NCBI RefSeq assembly: GCF_036242395.1
Contig: NZ_CP108458.1
Location: 4,278,001 to 4,342,000, forward strand
From: Kitasatospora sp. NBC_01266
GTDB taxonomy: Bacteria; Actinomycetota; Actinomycetes; Streptomycetales; Streptomycetaceae
Reading direction: 5' to 3'
DNA length: 64,000 nucleotides
The translations under genes and the position numbers were made by a program. The notes under the pieces are model-generated. The model did no database searches, was not told the origin of the DNA, and saw only the letters and a program-made list of their open reading frames with translations. Shown in pieces: positions 8,033 through 17,400 of this stretch; within the stretch, counting starts at the first letter, position 1, and each line of letters opens with the position of its first letter.

Positions 8033-8596
8033 ATGTCCCGACCCTACTTCCCGGCCCACACCCTGGACTCCGCTCCCGCCGCCGCACACGCCGCGATGGA
8101 GTCCACCCAGCGGCACTTCGGCCACCTGCCCGAAGCGGTCGGCAAGATGGCCGAATCCCCCGAGCTGCTCACCGGGTTCCTCGACCTGAGCGCCCGCTTC
8201 GAGCGCAGCTCACTGGACCAGCTCGCCCGCGAGGTGGTCGTGCTGACCATCGCCACCCGCAACGTCTGCCACCTCTGCGTGGCCATGCACACCGCCAAGC
8301 TGACCAAGCTCGGCGCCGACCCCGCCCTGATCGAGGCGCTGCGCACGGGCACCCCGCTGCCCGACCCCCGCCTCGCCGCCGTCCGCGCCTTCACCCTGGA
8401 GCTGCTCGCCACCGCCGGCGCCGCCTCCCCCGAGGCCCTGGACGCCTTCCTCGCGCACGGCTTCACCCCGCGCAACGCCCTGGAGGTGGTGCTCGGAATC
8501 GGCACCTACACCCTGTCCACCTTCGCCAACCGCCTCACCGACGCCCAACCGGACGCCCAGCTGGCCGCGTTCGCCTGGGAGCCGGCCGGCGTCTGA
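8033..8596 (+). CDS. Carboxymuconolactone decarboxylase / AhpD-like family protein
   Basis: 187 residues, all-helical AhpD-like fold. The redox motif CxxCxxxH is present as NVCHLCVAMHTAKL (about residues 77-90), preceded by LAREVVVLTIAT. Family members are alkylhydroperoxidase-like or, without the cysteines, decarboxylases; the intact motif favours a peroxidase or disulfide-reductase role. ATG 8033 has AGGAGA about 10 bp upstream. Control by the divergent MarR protein is likely. Confidence 0.88.
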   Translation: MSRPYFPAHTLDSAPAAAHAAMESTQRHFGHLPEAVGKMAESPELLTGFLDLSARFERSSLDQLAREVVVLTIATRNVCHLCVAMHTAKLTKLGADPALIEALRTGTPLPDPRLAAVRAFTLELLATAGAASPEALDAFLAHGFTPRNALEVVLGIGTYTLSTFANRLTDAQPDAQLAAFAWEPAGV

Positions 8597-8620
8597 CCCG
8601 CCGCACCGTCGACCGGCGGG
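8597..8620. terminator. Small stem-loop between convergent genes
   Basis: CCCGCCG (8597-8603) pairs with CGGCGGG (8614-8620) around a 10-nt loop, immediately after the AhpD-like stop and before the convergent histidine kinase stop. It is a short GC-rich hairpin without a U-tract and may serve both directions. Confidence 0.45.
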
Positions 8621-8653
8621 CGCCGACGCACCAACACCGGCACGCCTACACGG

Positions 8654-10429
8654 TCACAGCCGCGCCGACCACCGCACCCGGGTACCCCGGCGGTCCGGGC
8701 CCGGCTCGTGCCAGGCGTCGCCGCCCAGCGCCTCGGCCCGGCGGCGCAGATTGGCCAGGCCGCTGCGGCGGCCCCCCTCGGGGATGCCCACGCCGTCGTC
8801 GGTCACGGTGAGCAGCACACCGGGGCGCCCCGGGCGGTCCAGGGCCTCGGGGTCGCCCGAGACGGGGTGGCCGTCGTCGCCCAGGTGGACGGTGGCGTCG
8901 ACCTCGACGACGACCCGGGAGGCACGGGCGTGGCGGGCCGTGTTGGAGAGCATCTCGCGCAGCGCGGCCAGCAGTTGACGAGCCGTCGCATCCCCGACCA
9001 GGTTCTCCACCGGGCCGGTGAAGGTCATCGAGGGCTTGAAGCCGAGCGCGGCGGCGGCCTGGCTGCCCTCGCGCAGCACCCGGGTGCGCAGGGTGTCCGG
9101 TTCGTCGCCGTGGTCGTCGTGCTGGAGGGCGTAGATGGTGGTGCGCACCTCCTGGATGGTGGCGTCGAGTTCGTCCACCGCGTGGCCGATCCGCTCGGTG
9201 ACCTCGGGGACGGCGGCCCGGCGGGCGGCGCTCTCCAGCATCATCCCGGTGGCGAAGAGCCGCTGGATGACCAGGTCGTGCAGGTCGCGGGCGATCCGGT
9301 CGCGGTCCTGGAAGACGGCCAGCCGCTGCTTGTCGTGCTGCCCCTCGGCCAGCCGCAGGGCCAGCGCGGCCTGCGAGGCGAAGGTGGCCGCGAGTTCCTT
9401 GGTGACATCGCTGAACGGGCGGGCGCCCAGCGCCCGCCAGACCACCAGGCCGCCCAGCACCTGCCCGCCGGCCACCATCGGCAGCGCCATCGAGGGCCCG
9501 TAGCGGCGGGCCAGGCGCATCACCAGCGCCGGATCCTTTGACATGTCGTCGATGAAGACGCTCTCCCCGTCGCGCAGCCTGGCCGCGTAGCCGGCGCCGG
9601 GGACCAGCTCGCCGACCACGTACTCGGCGTCCCGGCCCGAGGCGTGCGAGACCCGCAGCCCGCCGTCGCCGGTGGGCAGCATGATCATCCCCAGCTCGGC
9701 GTCGGCCAGTTCGCGCACCCGCTCGGCGGCGACCGTCAGCGCGTCGTGCGCGTTGTCGGTGGAGAGCAGCGCGGTGGTGACGGCGGCGGCGCCCGCGATC
9801 CAGCGTTCGCGGCGGCGCCCCTCCTCGTACAGCCGGGCGTTCTCGATCGCCACCCCGGCGGCCGCCGCGAGCGCGTGCACCACCTGGGCGTCCTCGGGCG
9901 TGAACCCGCCGCCGCCGTGCTTCTCGGTCAGGTAGAGGTGGCCGAAGACCTCGTCGCGCACCCGGATCGGCTCCCCGAGGAAGGAGCCCATCGGCGGGTG
10001 GTGCGCCGGGAACCCGCTCGCGCGCGGGTCCTTGGAGAGGTCGTCCAGCAGCAGCGGCTCGGGACGGTCGATCAGTACGCCCAGGATCCCCCGCCCCGAG
10101 GGCAGGTCGCCGATCTCGGCGGCGGTCGCGTCGTCGATCCCGACGTGGATGAAGTCGCTCAGCCCGTGCCCGGTCGGCGAGATCACCCCGAGCGCGGCGT
10201 ACCGGGCGTCCACCAGCTCCGCCGCCCCGGAGGCGATCCGCTCCAAGGTCGCGTGCAGGTCCAGGCCCGCGCCGACCGAGACCACCGCTTCCAGCAGCCG
10301 CTGCATCCGGTCGGTGACTGCGGCGGCCGACTGCAGTCGCTCGGACACCTCGGTCACCAGCGTGTCGAGGCCGAGCGAGGAGATCTCGGGCACCCGGTGC
10401 GGAGCGGGCTCATCGGGGGTGGTCGCCAT
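8654..10429 (-). CDS. GAF-domain sensor histidine kinase (DevS-like)
   Basis: 591 residues, soluble. Order: N-terminal helix, GAF domain 1 (about 50-200, with ARYAALGVISPTGHGLSDFI), GAF domain 2 (about 215-360, with ELGMIMLPTGDGG), HisKA_3 dimerisation domain with the phosphorylated His in DRDRIARDLHDLVIQRLF, and HATPase_c (LREMLSNTARHA; VTDDGVGIP; GLANLRRRAEALGG). The plan matches the DevS/DosT hypoxia and redox sensors of actinobacteria, which carry haem in the first GAF domain; haem binding here is not proven. No response regulator gene adjoins it, so its partner lies elsewhere. Confidence 0.9.
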   Translation of the reverse strand: MATTPDEPAPHRVPEISSLGLDTLVTEVSERLQSAAAVTDRMQRLLEAVVSVGAGLDLHATLERIASGAAELVDARYAALGVISPTGHGLSDFIHVGIDDATAAEIGDLPSGRGILGVLIDRPEPLLLDDLSKDPRASGFPAHHPPMGSFLGEPIRVRDEVFGHLYLTEKHGGGGFTPEDAQVVHALAAAAGVAIENARLYEEGRRRERWIAGAAAVTTALLSTDNAHDALTVAAERVRELADAELGMIMLPTGDGGLRVSHASGRDAEYVVGELVPGAGYAARLRDGESVFIDDMSKDPALVMRLARRYGPSMALPMVAGGQVLGGLVVWRALGARPFSDVTKELAATFASQAALALRLAEGQHDKQRLAVFQDRDRIARDLHDLVIQRLFATGMMLESAARRAAVPEVTERIGHAVDELDATIQEVRTTIYALQHDDHGDEPDTLRTRVLREGSQAAAALGFKPSMTFTGPVENLVGDATARQLLAALREMLSNTARHARASRVVVEVDATVHLGDDGHPVSGDPEALDRPGRPGVLLTVTDDGVGIPEGGRRSGLANLRRRAEALGGDAWHEPGPDRRGTRVRWSARL

Positions 10430-10475
10430 GCTTCGACCCTAGGCGCTGAGCAGCCGATTCACCCGGAAGGACGGC

Positions 10476-11075
10476 TCAGTCCGCGTCGGCGCCGACGCTG
10501 CCCTCGTGATCGCCCGAGGGCTTGTGCGCGACGAAGGTCAGCACCCGCCCCACGCCGATGGTGAGCTGCTCGAAGCCCAGCGTCTGCAACCGCGCCAGAA
10601 AGGCCGACGGCTCCACCGGGTTGTAGGTGTCGCCCTCGTGGAAGTGGTGCAACGCGTCCCCGGGCAGACTGTCCGACCCCACCAGCACGCCGCCGGGGCG
10701 CAGCACCCGCAGCGCCTCGGCGAGCAGCCGGTTCTGCAGGGCCGGGGTGGGCACGTGGTGCAGCATCGTGAAGCAGCCCACCGCGTCGAACGCGGCGTCG
10801 GCGAACGGCAGCGCGGTGGCATCGCCGTGCAGCACCTCGACGTTGGTGCCGGCGTAGCGGGCCGCGAGCGCCTCGGCGGCGGCCTGCTCGTACTCGACCG
10901 CGACCAGCCGCTCGACGCGGCGCCGCAGCCAGTCGGTGGCGGCACCGGGCCCGGGGCCGACCTCCAGCATCGCCGGGCCCAACTCGACTCCGGCGGTCAC
11001 CTTGGGCAGCACCAAGGTCTGCAACTGCTCGGCCCATTCCGGACTGGTGCACACACGCGCGTGGTTGAGGTTCAT
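10476..11075 (-). CDS. Class I SAM-dependent methyltransferase
   Basis: 199 residues with a methyltransf_11/25-type Rossmann core: motif I is MLEVGPGPGAATDWLRRR, motif II acidic residue in LVAVEYEQAAAEAL, motif III HGDATALPFADAAFDAVGCF, and post-core LRPGGVLVGSD. The substrate is unknown. ATG 11075 starts MNLNHARVCTSPEW, typical of this subfamily, with GAAGG upstream. The gene is divergent from a cupin-AraC regulator 55 bp away, its probable controller. Confidence 0.87.
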   Translation of the reverse strand: MNLNHARVCTSPEWAEQLQTLVLPKVTAGVELGPAMLEVGPGPGAATDWLRRRVERLVAVEYEQAAAEALAARYAGTNVEVLHGDATALPFADAAFDAVGCFTMLHHVPTPALQNRLLAEALRVLRPGGVLVGSDSLPGDALHHFHEGDTYNPVEPSAFLARLQTLGFEQLTIGVGRVLTFVAHKPSGDHEGSVGADAD

Positions 11076-11130
11076 GCCTTCGAGGCTAGGCAGCACCGGA
11101 ACGGGCCACCAGGACGTACGCTTCCAGATC

Positions 11131-11919
11131 ATGTCGCGAAACGGACAGCCGCCGAACCCGCCGGGCGCGGTGGACCAGGTGCCCGCCGCCATCGTGGTGC
11201 GCGCCTACCGCCTGGCGCCCGGCAGCCGTTTCGGCACCCACCGGCACGACACGCACCAGGTGGTCTGGGCCCGCAACGGCGTGCTGACCGTGTCGACCGA
11301 GGGCGGCGAGTGGATCCTGCCGCCGACCCGGGCGCTGTGGATCCCGGCCGGCACCGCGCACCAGACGGCCGCCCTGGCCAGCACCGCCATGCGCAGCCTC
11401 AACCTCACCCAGGGGCCAGGACTGCCCAGTTGGTCGGCTCCTCAGCCGCTGGCGGTGGGTCCGCTGGTCGCCGACCTGATCGACCACCTGGCCCAGTCCG
11501 CGCTCGAAGCAGGGCGCCGGGCCCGCGCCCAGGCCGTCCTGATCGACAACCTCGAACCCGTCGCCGCCCGCTCGATCGACGTACCGATGCCCACCGATCC
11601 GCGAGCCCTCGACGTGGCCCGCGCCCTGCTCGCCGACCCGGCCGACCCGCGCACCCTGACCCAGTGGGGCCGCCAAGTCGGCTCCAGCGCAAGGACCTTG
11701 GCCCGCTCCTTCGGCACCGACACCGGCCTCACCTTCGCCCGCTGGCGCACCGCCGTACGCCTGCGCGCGGCCCTGGCCCACCTCGCCCAGGGCGACCCGG
11801 TGACCCGGGTCGCCGGACGCGTCGGCTACGCGACCCCGAGCGCCTTCGTCGCCGCCTTCGTCCGGGAGACCGGCCTCACCCCGGGCAGCTACTTCCACGG
11901 CGGCCCACCGACGCTCTGA
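11131..11919 (+). CDS. AraC family transcriptional regulator with N-terminal cupin
   Basis: 262 residues. The N-terminal cupin_2 domain (about 18-90) has the metal-type histidines in FGTHRHDTHQVVWARNG and the second cupin motif ILPPTRALWIPAGTAHQ. Two C-terminal helix-turn-helix motifs follow (QVGSSARTLARSFGTDTGLTF and VAGRVGYATPSAFVAAFVRE) and the ending TPGSYF. The start at 11131 leads into MSRNGQPPNPPG; an upstream frame extension runs antisense into the methyltransferase and is not used. Likely regulates the divergent methyltransferase. Confidence 0.87.
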   Translation: MSRNGQPPNPPGAVDQVPAAIVVRAYRLAPGSRFGTHRHDTHQVVWARNGVLTVSTEGGEWILPPTRALWIPAGTAHQTAALASTAMRSLNLTQGPGLPSWSAPQPLAVGPLVADLIDHLAQSALEAGRRARAQAVLIDNLEPVAARSIDVPMPTDPRALDVARALLADPADPRTLTQWGRQVGSSARTLARSFGTDTGLTFARWRTAVRLRAALAHLAQGDPVTRVAGRVGYATPSAFVAAFVRETGLTPGSYFHGGPPTL

Positions 11920-11993
11920 TCTGGTTCCCGGGCGCCCACACGGCTGTTGCCCGGAGCTCCGGCGGACAACTCGCGCCGTCCCTCAGCCGCTTC

Positions 11994-13418
11994 TCAGCGA
12001 GTGCGCCATGCACCGAGCAGTTCCTCAGGGCCGTAGGCCGCCTGGAGCCCGGAGCAGCTGACGCCGCTTCGGGACACCGCGACGAGCGGGATCGGGTCGT
12101 CCGTGAACGTGGCTCTGTGCTTGTGCAGGGCGGCCAGGTCATGGGCGTCGAACGGGGATGTCTCCAGCCACTTGACCGACCCCAGGAACAACAGTTGCTT
12201 GGCCACGGGCTGACGGTCGGCGCCCACGAGATCGATCTCGACGTCGTTGCTCCGGGTCCAGTAGCCGCCGATGGCGGGAGCGGCAGGCAGTTGGCCGTCA
12301 GGCAGGACACGAGCGAGCGACTCCCGGATCAACGGCTCGACGGCTCGACCACGCCAACTGGTCCACTGGGCCCTGATCCGGGCCAGGGTGAGATCACCGC
12401 GCATGCGCTCGATCTCCGCCATGTGCGGATCGAGAAACGCCAACCAGAACCGCAGGTAGGGGTCCGCCACGCGATAGCGCCGTTCTTTCGAGGGGTGGAG
12501 CGAGATCGGAAGGTCGGCAGCCACCACCCGCTTGTCGATCAGCAGGTCGGCCGCCCTGGTAAGAGTGCTGTGGGCGATACCACCGGCGGCACGCGCGATG
12601 TTGGTGAAGGTCCGCTCACCCGCCCCGATTGCTCTCAGCACCTCCCTGCCCATCGCTTGCGGGGGAAACTCTGCGGCGAGCGACCGCTCGGCCGAGACCA
12701 GCAGAGCTGAGATCGGATTCTCCAGTGCGGCTTCGAGGAACTCCCACATCGAGGCCCCGGCCTGCCATTCCCGGCAGATCAGCGGCAAGCCGCCGGTGAT
12801 GAGGGCGGCGTCGAAAGCGGTGGCCGGCTCCAGGTCCAGCATCTCGCTGAGGTCAGCGGGGTCGAGGGGGCCCACGACCATCTCGCGTCCGCGCTGATGG
12901 AACGGTCGGTCGTAGCTGTCGAGCGCCTCCATCATCGACAGATCCGAGCCGACCAGCAGCAGCAGGACGGGCTTGCGACTGAGCAGGCGGTCCCACGCCC
13001 GCTGGAGCATGCCCTCGAAGGCGTCGATGCGGTCCATGAGATAGGGCACCTCATCGATCACCACAACGCTTGGAGAATCGTCCGGCAGGATCTCCGCCAA
13101 CAGTCGGAATGCCGCGTTCCACTGGGTCGGTGTCTCCTCCGCGAAGAGTGACCGGTCCGGGAGGGTGGAGCCGGCAACCGCGTCCAGCAGTTCGCCCAGT
13201 TCGTCTTCGGCGGATCCGCCCCCAGCCGTGAAGAACAAGTGGGGGATCGCCGCGCTCCGCAGGAACTCTTCGACCAGCGTGGACTTCCCGACCCGTCGCC
13301 GCCCTCGCACGAGCACGCACTGGCCGGGCTGAGCCGCCTGGCCACCGGCTCGGCGGACTTCATCGAGCGTGCTTCTCAGGGCCCGCAGTTCCCGATCCCG
13401 ACCGATGAACCGATGCAT
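11994..13418 (-). CDS. AAA-type ATPase with C-terminal DUF234-like region
   Basis: 474 residues. N-terminal P-loop ATPase (about 1-210): FIGRDREL, Walker A RGRRRVGKSTLVEEF, Walker B VVVIDEVPYLM, sensor LLLLVGSDLSMME. Next is a winged-helix region (TFTNIARAAGGIAHSTLTRAADLL) and a C-terminal nuclease-like fold region with EIDLVGADRQPVAKQLLFLG followed by KWLE, resembling the DUF234/PD-(D/E)xK tail of archaeal-type ATPases. The job of this family is unknown; some members look like mobile or defence-linked proteins. ATG 13418 has GGACGGGA upstream; ATG 13448 is an alternative with no ribosome site. A dense palindrome lies just upstream, suggesting strict control. Confidence 0.85.
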   Translation of the reverse strand: MHRFIGRDRELRALRSTLDEVRRAGGQAAQPGQCVLVRGRRRVGKSTLVEEFLRSAAIPHLFFTAGGGSAEDELGELLDAVAGSTLPDRSLFAEETPTQWNAAFRLLAEILPDDSPSVVVIDEVPYLMDRIDAFEGMLQRAWDRLLSRKPVLLLLVGSDLSMMEALDSYDRPFHQRGREMVVGPLDPADLSEMLDLEPATAFDAALITGGLPLICREWQAGASMWEFLEAALENPISALLVSAERSLAAEFPPQAMGREVLRAIGAGERTFTNIARAAGGIAHSTLTRAADLLIDKRVVAADLPISLHPSKERRYRVADPYLRFWLAFLDPHMAEIERMRGDLTLARIRAQWTSWRGRAVEPLIRESLARVLPDGQLPAAPAIGGYWTRSNDVEIDLVGADRQPVAKQLLFLGSVKWLETSPFDAHDLAALHKHRATFTDDPIPLVAVSRSGVSCSGLQAAYGPEELLGAWRTR

Positions 13419-13456
13419 GGAGAGATCCCGTCCTGCGAGTACGGACATAACGACAG

Positions 13457-13490
13457 CAGAGATAGTATTGCCAGAGATACTATCTCTGGC
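13457..13490. promoter_or_regulatory. Double palindrome upstream of the AAA ATPase
   Basis: CAGAGATAGTAT (13457-13468) is exactly inverted at 13477-13488, and a second, overlapping perfect palindrome with 10-bp arms GCCAGAGATA/TATCTCTGGC spans 13470-13490. Together this makes three CAGAGATA half-sites in 34 bp. It lies about 40-70 bp before the ATPase start, in a stretch clearly poorer in GC than its surroundings. A repressor site is the simplest reading; the protein is unknown. Confidence 0.65.
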
Positions 13491-13517
13491 GCAACCATTG
13501 ACTCCGAGGGCAGCGGC

Positions 13518-14381
13518 CTAGATGATCGGCGGCCGGCCCAGCCGGGTCATGGTCCACACCGTGCGCCAGCGCATCGGCTTGCGCCGCCCGCACGGTGTGC
13601 GCCAGCCCTCGGCGAAGCCCGCGAACCACGCCTTCAGCCCGGCCGCGTCCCGGGTCCGGGCGACGGTGAGCGCCAGCCACACGCCGAGGTAGACCGGCAC
13701 CAGCAGGGCGGGGAGGTGGCGGCGCGCCAGGTAGACCCGGTTGCGGGCGTTCACCCGGAAGAAGAAGGAGTGCCGGGTCGGGCTGGTGCGTGGGTGCTGG
13801 AGCAGCAGTTCCGGGACGTAGCGCACCCGCCACCCGGCGTCCAGCGCCCGCCAGGCCAGGTCGGTCTCCTCGTGCGCGAAGAAGAAGGCGTCCGGCCAGT
13901 CCCCGATCTGCTCCAGCATCTTCGAGGACAGCGCGTGGCCGCCGCCGAGGAAGCCGGTCACCTCGCCGCCGCGCATCGGGTCGCCGGCCCGCAGCCGGGG
14001 GACGTGGCGCCGCTGGGTGAGGCCGGTCTCGTCGGCGATCCGGAAACCGACGATCCCCAGCCCGGGGTCGGCCTCGTACAGGGCGGTGATCCGGGCGAGG
14101 ACGTCGTCGGCGACCAGCAGACCGTCGTCGTCCAGGTCGATCACCACGTCCACGTCCCGCAGGTGCTCCAGCGCGACGTTCCGCCCGCCGGTCACCCCGA
14201 GGTTCTCCGCCAGCTCCACGCCCTCGACCCACGAGGGCAGTTCCGGCAGCGCGCACCCCTGGCCCACCAGCACGACCTTCGCGGCCTTGACCGTCTGCAT
14301 CTCCACCGAGGCCAGCAGCTCGGCCAGCTCCTTCGGCCGCGTGCCCATGGTCAGGATCGCCACACCCAGCTTCACGCCCAC
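13518..14381 (-). CDS. Glycosyltransferase family 2 protein
   Basis: 287 residues with the GT-A fold: VAILTMGTRPKELAELLASV at the N-terminus, ENLGVTGGRNVALEHL, the metal-binding DxD as VVIDLDDDGLLV, and the acceptor loop GFLGGGHALSSKMLEQIG followed by FFAHEETDLAWRAL (the ED motif). It transfers a sugar from a nucleotide donor; donor and acceptor are unknown. A hydrophobic stretch near 210-230 (LLVPVYLGVWLALTV) may touch the membrane. GTG 14381 has GGGAAG 8 bp upstream. The gene lies just downstream of cydDC on the same strand but is probably unrelated to it. Confidence 0.85.
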   Translation of the reverse strand: MGVKLGVAILTMGTRPKELAELLASVEMQTVKAAKVVLVGQGCALPELPSWVEGVELAENLGVTGGRNVALEHLRDVDVVIDLDDDGLLVADDVLARITALYEADPGLGIVGFRIADETGLTQRRHVPRLRAGDPMRGGEVTGFLGGGHALSSKMLEQIGDWPDAFFFAHEETDLAWRALDAGWRVRYVPELLLQHPRTSPTRHSFFFRVNARNRVYLARRHLPALLVPVYLGVWLALTVARTRDAAGLKAWFAGFAEGWRTPCGRRKPMRWRTVWTMTRLGRPPII

Positions 14382-14471
14382 TGAACCGCTTCCCTTCGAG
14401 GAACCAGAGACGACCTCACGAACGCCGGAGCACCGCACCGCGTCGCTCACAGAAGGTAGCGCTCCCGCCGA

Positions 14472-17400
14472 CTAGGCCACCACCGCGACCAGCTGGTCCG
14501 CCGCCGACTCCCGCTCCCACAGCGCCCGCAGTCGCCCGTCCGGACGGCTCGTCAGCTCCGCCCAGCTCCCGCGCTCCAGCACGCGCCCGCCGTCCAGCAC
14601 CACCACCTCGTCCACGCCCGCCTCGGCCAGCCCGGCCAGGCGGTGGGTGATCAGCAGCGTGGCCCGGCCCTCGGTGGCGGCCAGCAGGTCGGCTGTCAGG
14701 GCGTCGGCGGTCGGCAGGTCCAGGTGCTCGGCCGGCTCGTCCAGGATCAGCAGCGGGAAGTCGGCCAGCAGCGCCCGGGCCAGCGCGAGGCGCTGGCGCT
14801 GGCCGCCGGAGAGGCGGGCGCCGTGCTCGCCGACCATGGTGTCCAGGCCGTCGGGCAGGGTGTCCACCCAGTCGAGCAGGCGGGCGGCGGCGAGGGCCTC
14901 GCGCAGGGCGGTGTCCGGGGCGTCGGGCCTGGCCAGCCGCAGGTTCTCGCGCAGCGAGCTGTCGAAGACATGGGCGTCCTGGGCGCAGAGCCCGATCAGA
15001 GCGCGCACCGCGTCGCCCTCCAGCGCGCGACTGTCCACAGCCTGTGGACAACCGGCGGCGAGGGTGACGGAACCCTCGCGCTGGTCGAGCAGGCGGAGCA
15101 GCACCTGCGCCAGCGTGGTCTTGCCGGAGCCGGACGGGCCGACCACCGCGATGCGCCGACCGGCCGCGAAGTCCAGGTCGATACCGTCCAGCGCGAGGCC
15201 CTCCTGTCCCGGCCAGGCGGCCCGCAGTCCGCGCACCGCCAGCGGGAACGGGTCGGCGGGCGGCTCGGCGGGCGAACCGGGTTCGACCACCGGGTCGGGG
15301 GTGTCGACCATCTCGGTGAGCCGCCCGGCCGCCGCCCGACTGCGCTCGCGCACCTGGATCGCACCGGGCAGCCCGGCCACCGCCTCGAAGGCGGCCAGCG
15401 GGGTGAGGATCACCAGGGCCAGGCTCAGCCCGTTCAGGTTGCCGGAGCGCACACCCGCCACGCCGACCACCGCGCAGGCGACCACCGTCCACCCGGTGAG
15501 CAGCGCCATCAGGCCGGCGCCGAGCGCGGTGCTGGCGGCCGAGCGGGCGGCGAGCGCGGTGAGCCGGGCGTCGGCGGCCCGGACCACACCGAGCCGCCGG
15601 GGCAGCGCGCCCGCCACGGCCAGCTCGGCGGCGCCGGTGCAGGTGTCGACCACCGCCGAGGCGAGCGCACCACGGGCCGGGGCCTGCTGGCGCTCCGTGC
15701 GACGGGAGAGCCGGGCCGTCAGCAGCGGCAGCCCGGCCCCGGCGAGCAGCAGGCCGACCGCCAGGGCGATCCCGGCGGCGGGCAGCATGAGCGCCAGACC
15801 CAGCGAGGCGGCGAGCGAGACGGTGAACCCGACCGCCGCGGGCAGTCGCCAGCGCAGGTACCAGTCCTGCACCGCGTCGACATCGGCGACCAGCCGGGAG
15901 AGCAGGTCACCGCGCCGGAACGCGGGCAGCGCGGCCGGTGCCAGCCGCTCCAGCCGCCGGTAGACGGTCACCCGCAGGCTGCCCAGGGTGCGCAGCACGG
16001 CGTCGTGCGAGACCAGCCGCTCGCAGTAGCGGAAGAAGCCGCGCCCGACCCCGAAGGCGCGCACCGAGGTGACCGCCATCATCAGGTAGAGGACGGGCGG
16101 CTGCTGCGAGGCCTTGGAGATCAGCCACCCCGAGGTCGCCAGCAGCGCGACCGCGCACCCGAGCGCGAGGCCGCCGAGCAGCACGGCGAGCGCGAACCGG
16201 CGCCGGGCCCGGCCGGCCTCGGCGGCGGCGAAGAGCGCGGCGATCCGGCGCAACGGAGTGCCGGAGCCGGAGCCGAGCGCGGGCAGGGCGGGGGCCGGGG
16301 CAACGGCGACCGGGGAGGGCTCGCGGTGCTCCACCGCGACTGCGGCCACCGGCGATGTTTCACGTGAAACATCGCCGCTGAGCTGAGGCATCGTCAGCCC
16401 CACCCGCTGGTCGGCCACCGCGAGCAGCGCCGGCCGGTGCGCCACCAGCAGCACGGTGCGCGCCGGGTCCGCCGCCAGCACCCGCACCGCCTCGACGACC
16501 GCCGCCTCGCTCTCGGCGTCCAGGTGAGCGGTCGGCTCGTCCAGCAGCACCAGCGGACGGTCGGTCAGCAGCGCGCGGGCCAGCGCCAACCGCTGTCGCT
16601 GGCCCGCCGACAGCCCGGCGCCGCCCTCGCCGAGCGCGGTGTCCAGGCCGTTCGGCAGGCCCCGCACGAAGTCCAGCGCCTGCGCGGCGGCGAGCGCGGC
16701 GCGCAGCTCGGCGTCGGAGGCCGCCGGGCGGGCCAGCCGGACGTTCTCGGCCACCGTGCCCGCGAACAGGTGCGGGTGCTGCGGCACCCAGGCGACCTGC
16801 GAGCGCCAGGAGTCGGGCTCCAGCTCCGCCAGGTCGTACGAACGCCCGTCGGCACCGGTGACCGTCACTCCCCCGGCGTCCGGCCGGACGAACCCGAGCA
16901 GCACCGACAGCAGCGTGCTCTTGCCCGCCCCGCTGGGCCCGGTGAGCGCGCTGGTGCTCCCCGGCGCCAGCCGCAGGGCCGCGCCGCTCAGCGCGGGCGA
17001 GGTGCGACCGGGGTGGGTGACCGTCAGCGGGCCGACCGTCACGGTGGCGCCCGCGAGCGCGGGAGCCGCGACGGTGCCGGCGGCCGGCAGCGGCGTCTCC
17101 AGGACCGCGAAGACCTCCTCGGCCGCCGCCAGCCCCTCCGCGCTGGAGTGGTAGAGCGCGCCGACCTGGCGCAGCGGGAAGTACACCTCGGGCGCCAGGA
17201 TCAGCACCAGCAGCCCGGTCTCCAGCCCGAGACTGCCGTCCACCAGCCGGAACCCGATCGAGACGGCGACCAGCGCGACCGAGATGGTGCTCAGCAGCTC
17301 CAGCGCGAACGAGGAGACGAAGGCGATCCGCAGGGTGCGCAGGGTGGCCCTGCGGTACTCGTCGGTGATCCGCTTGATCGCCTCGGCCTGGGCCTTGGCC

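Noticed and set aside
10936..11130. Longer start for the cupin-AraC regulator
   Set aside because: The extension runs antisense through the methyltransferase 5' end and codes non-family sequence; the start at 11131 fits the family.
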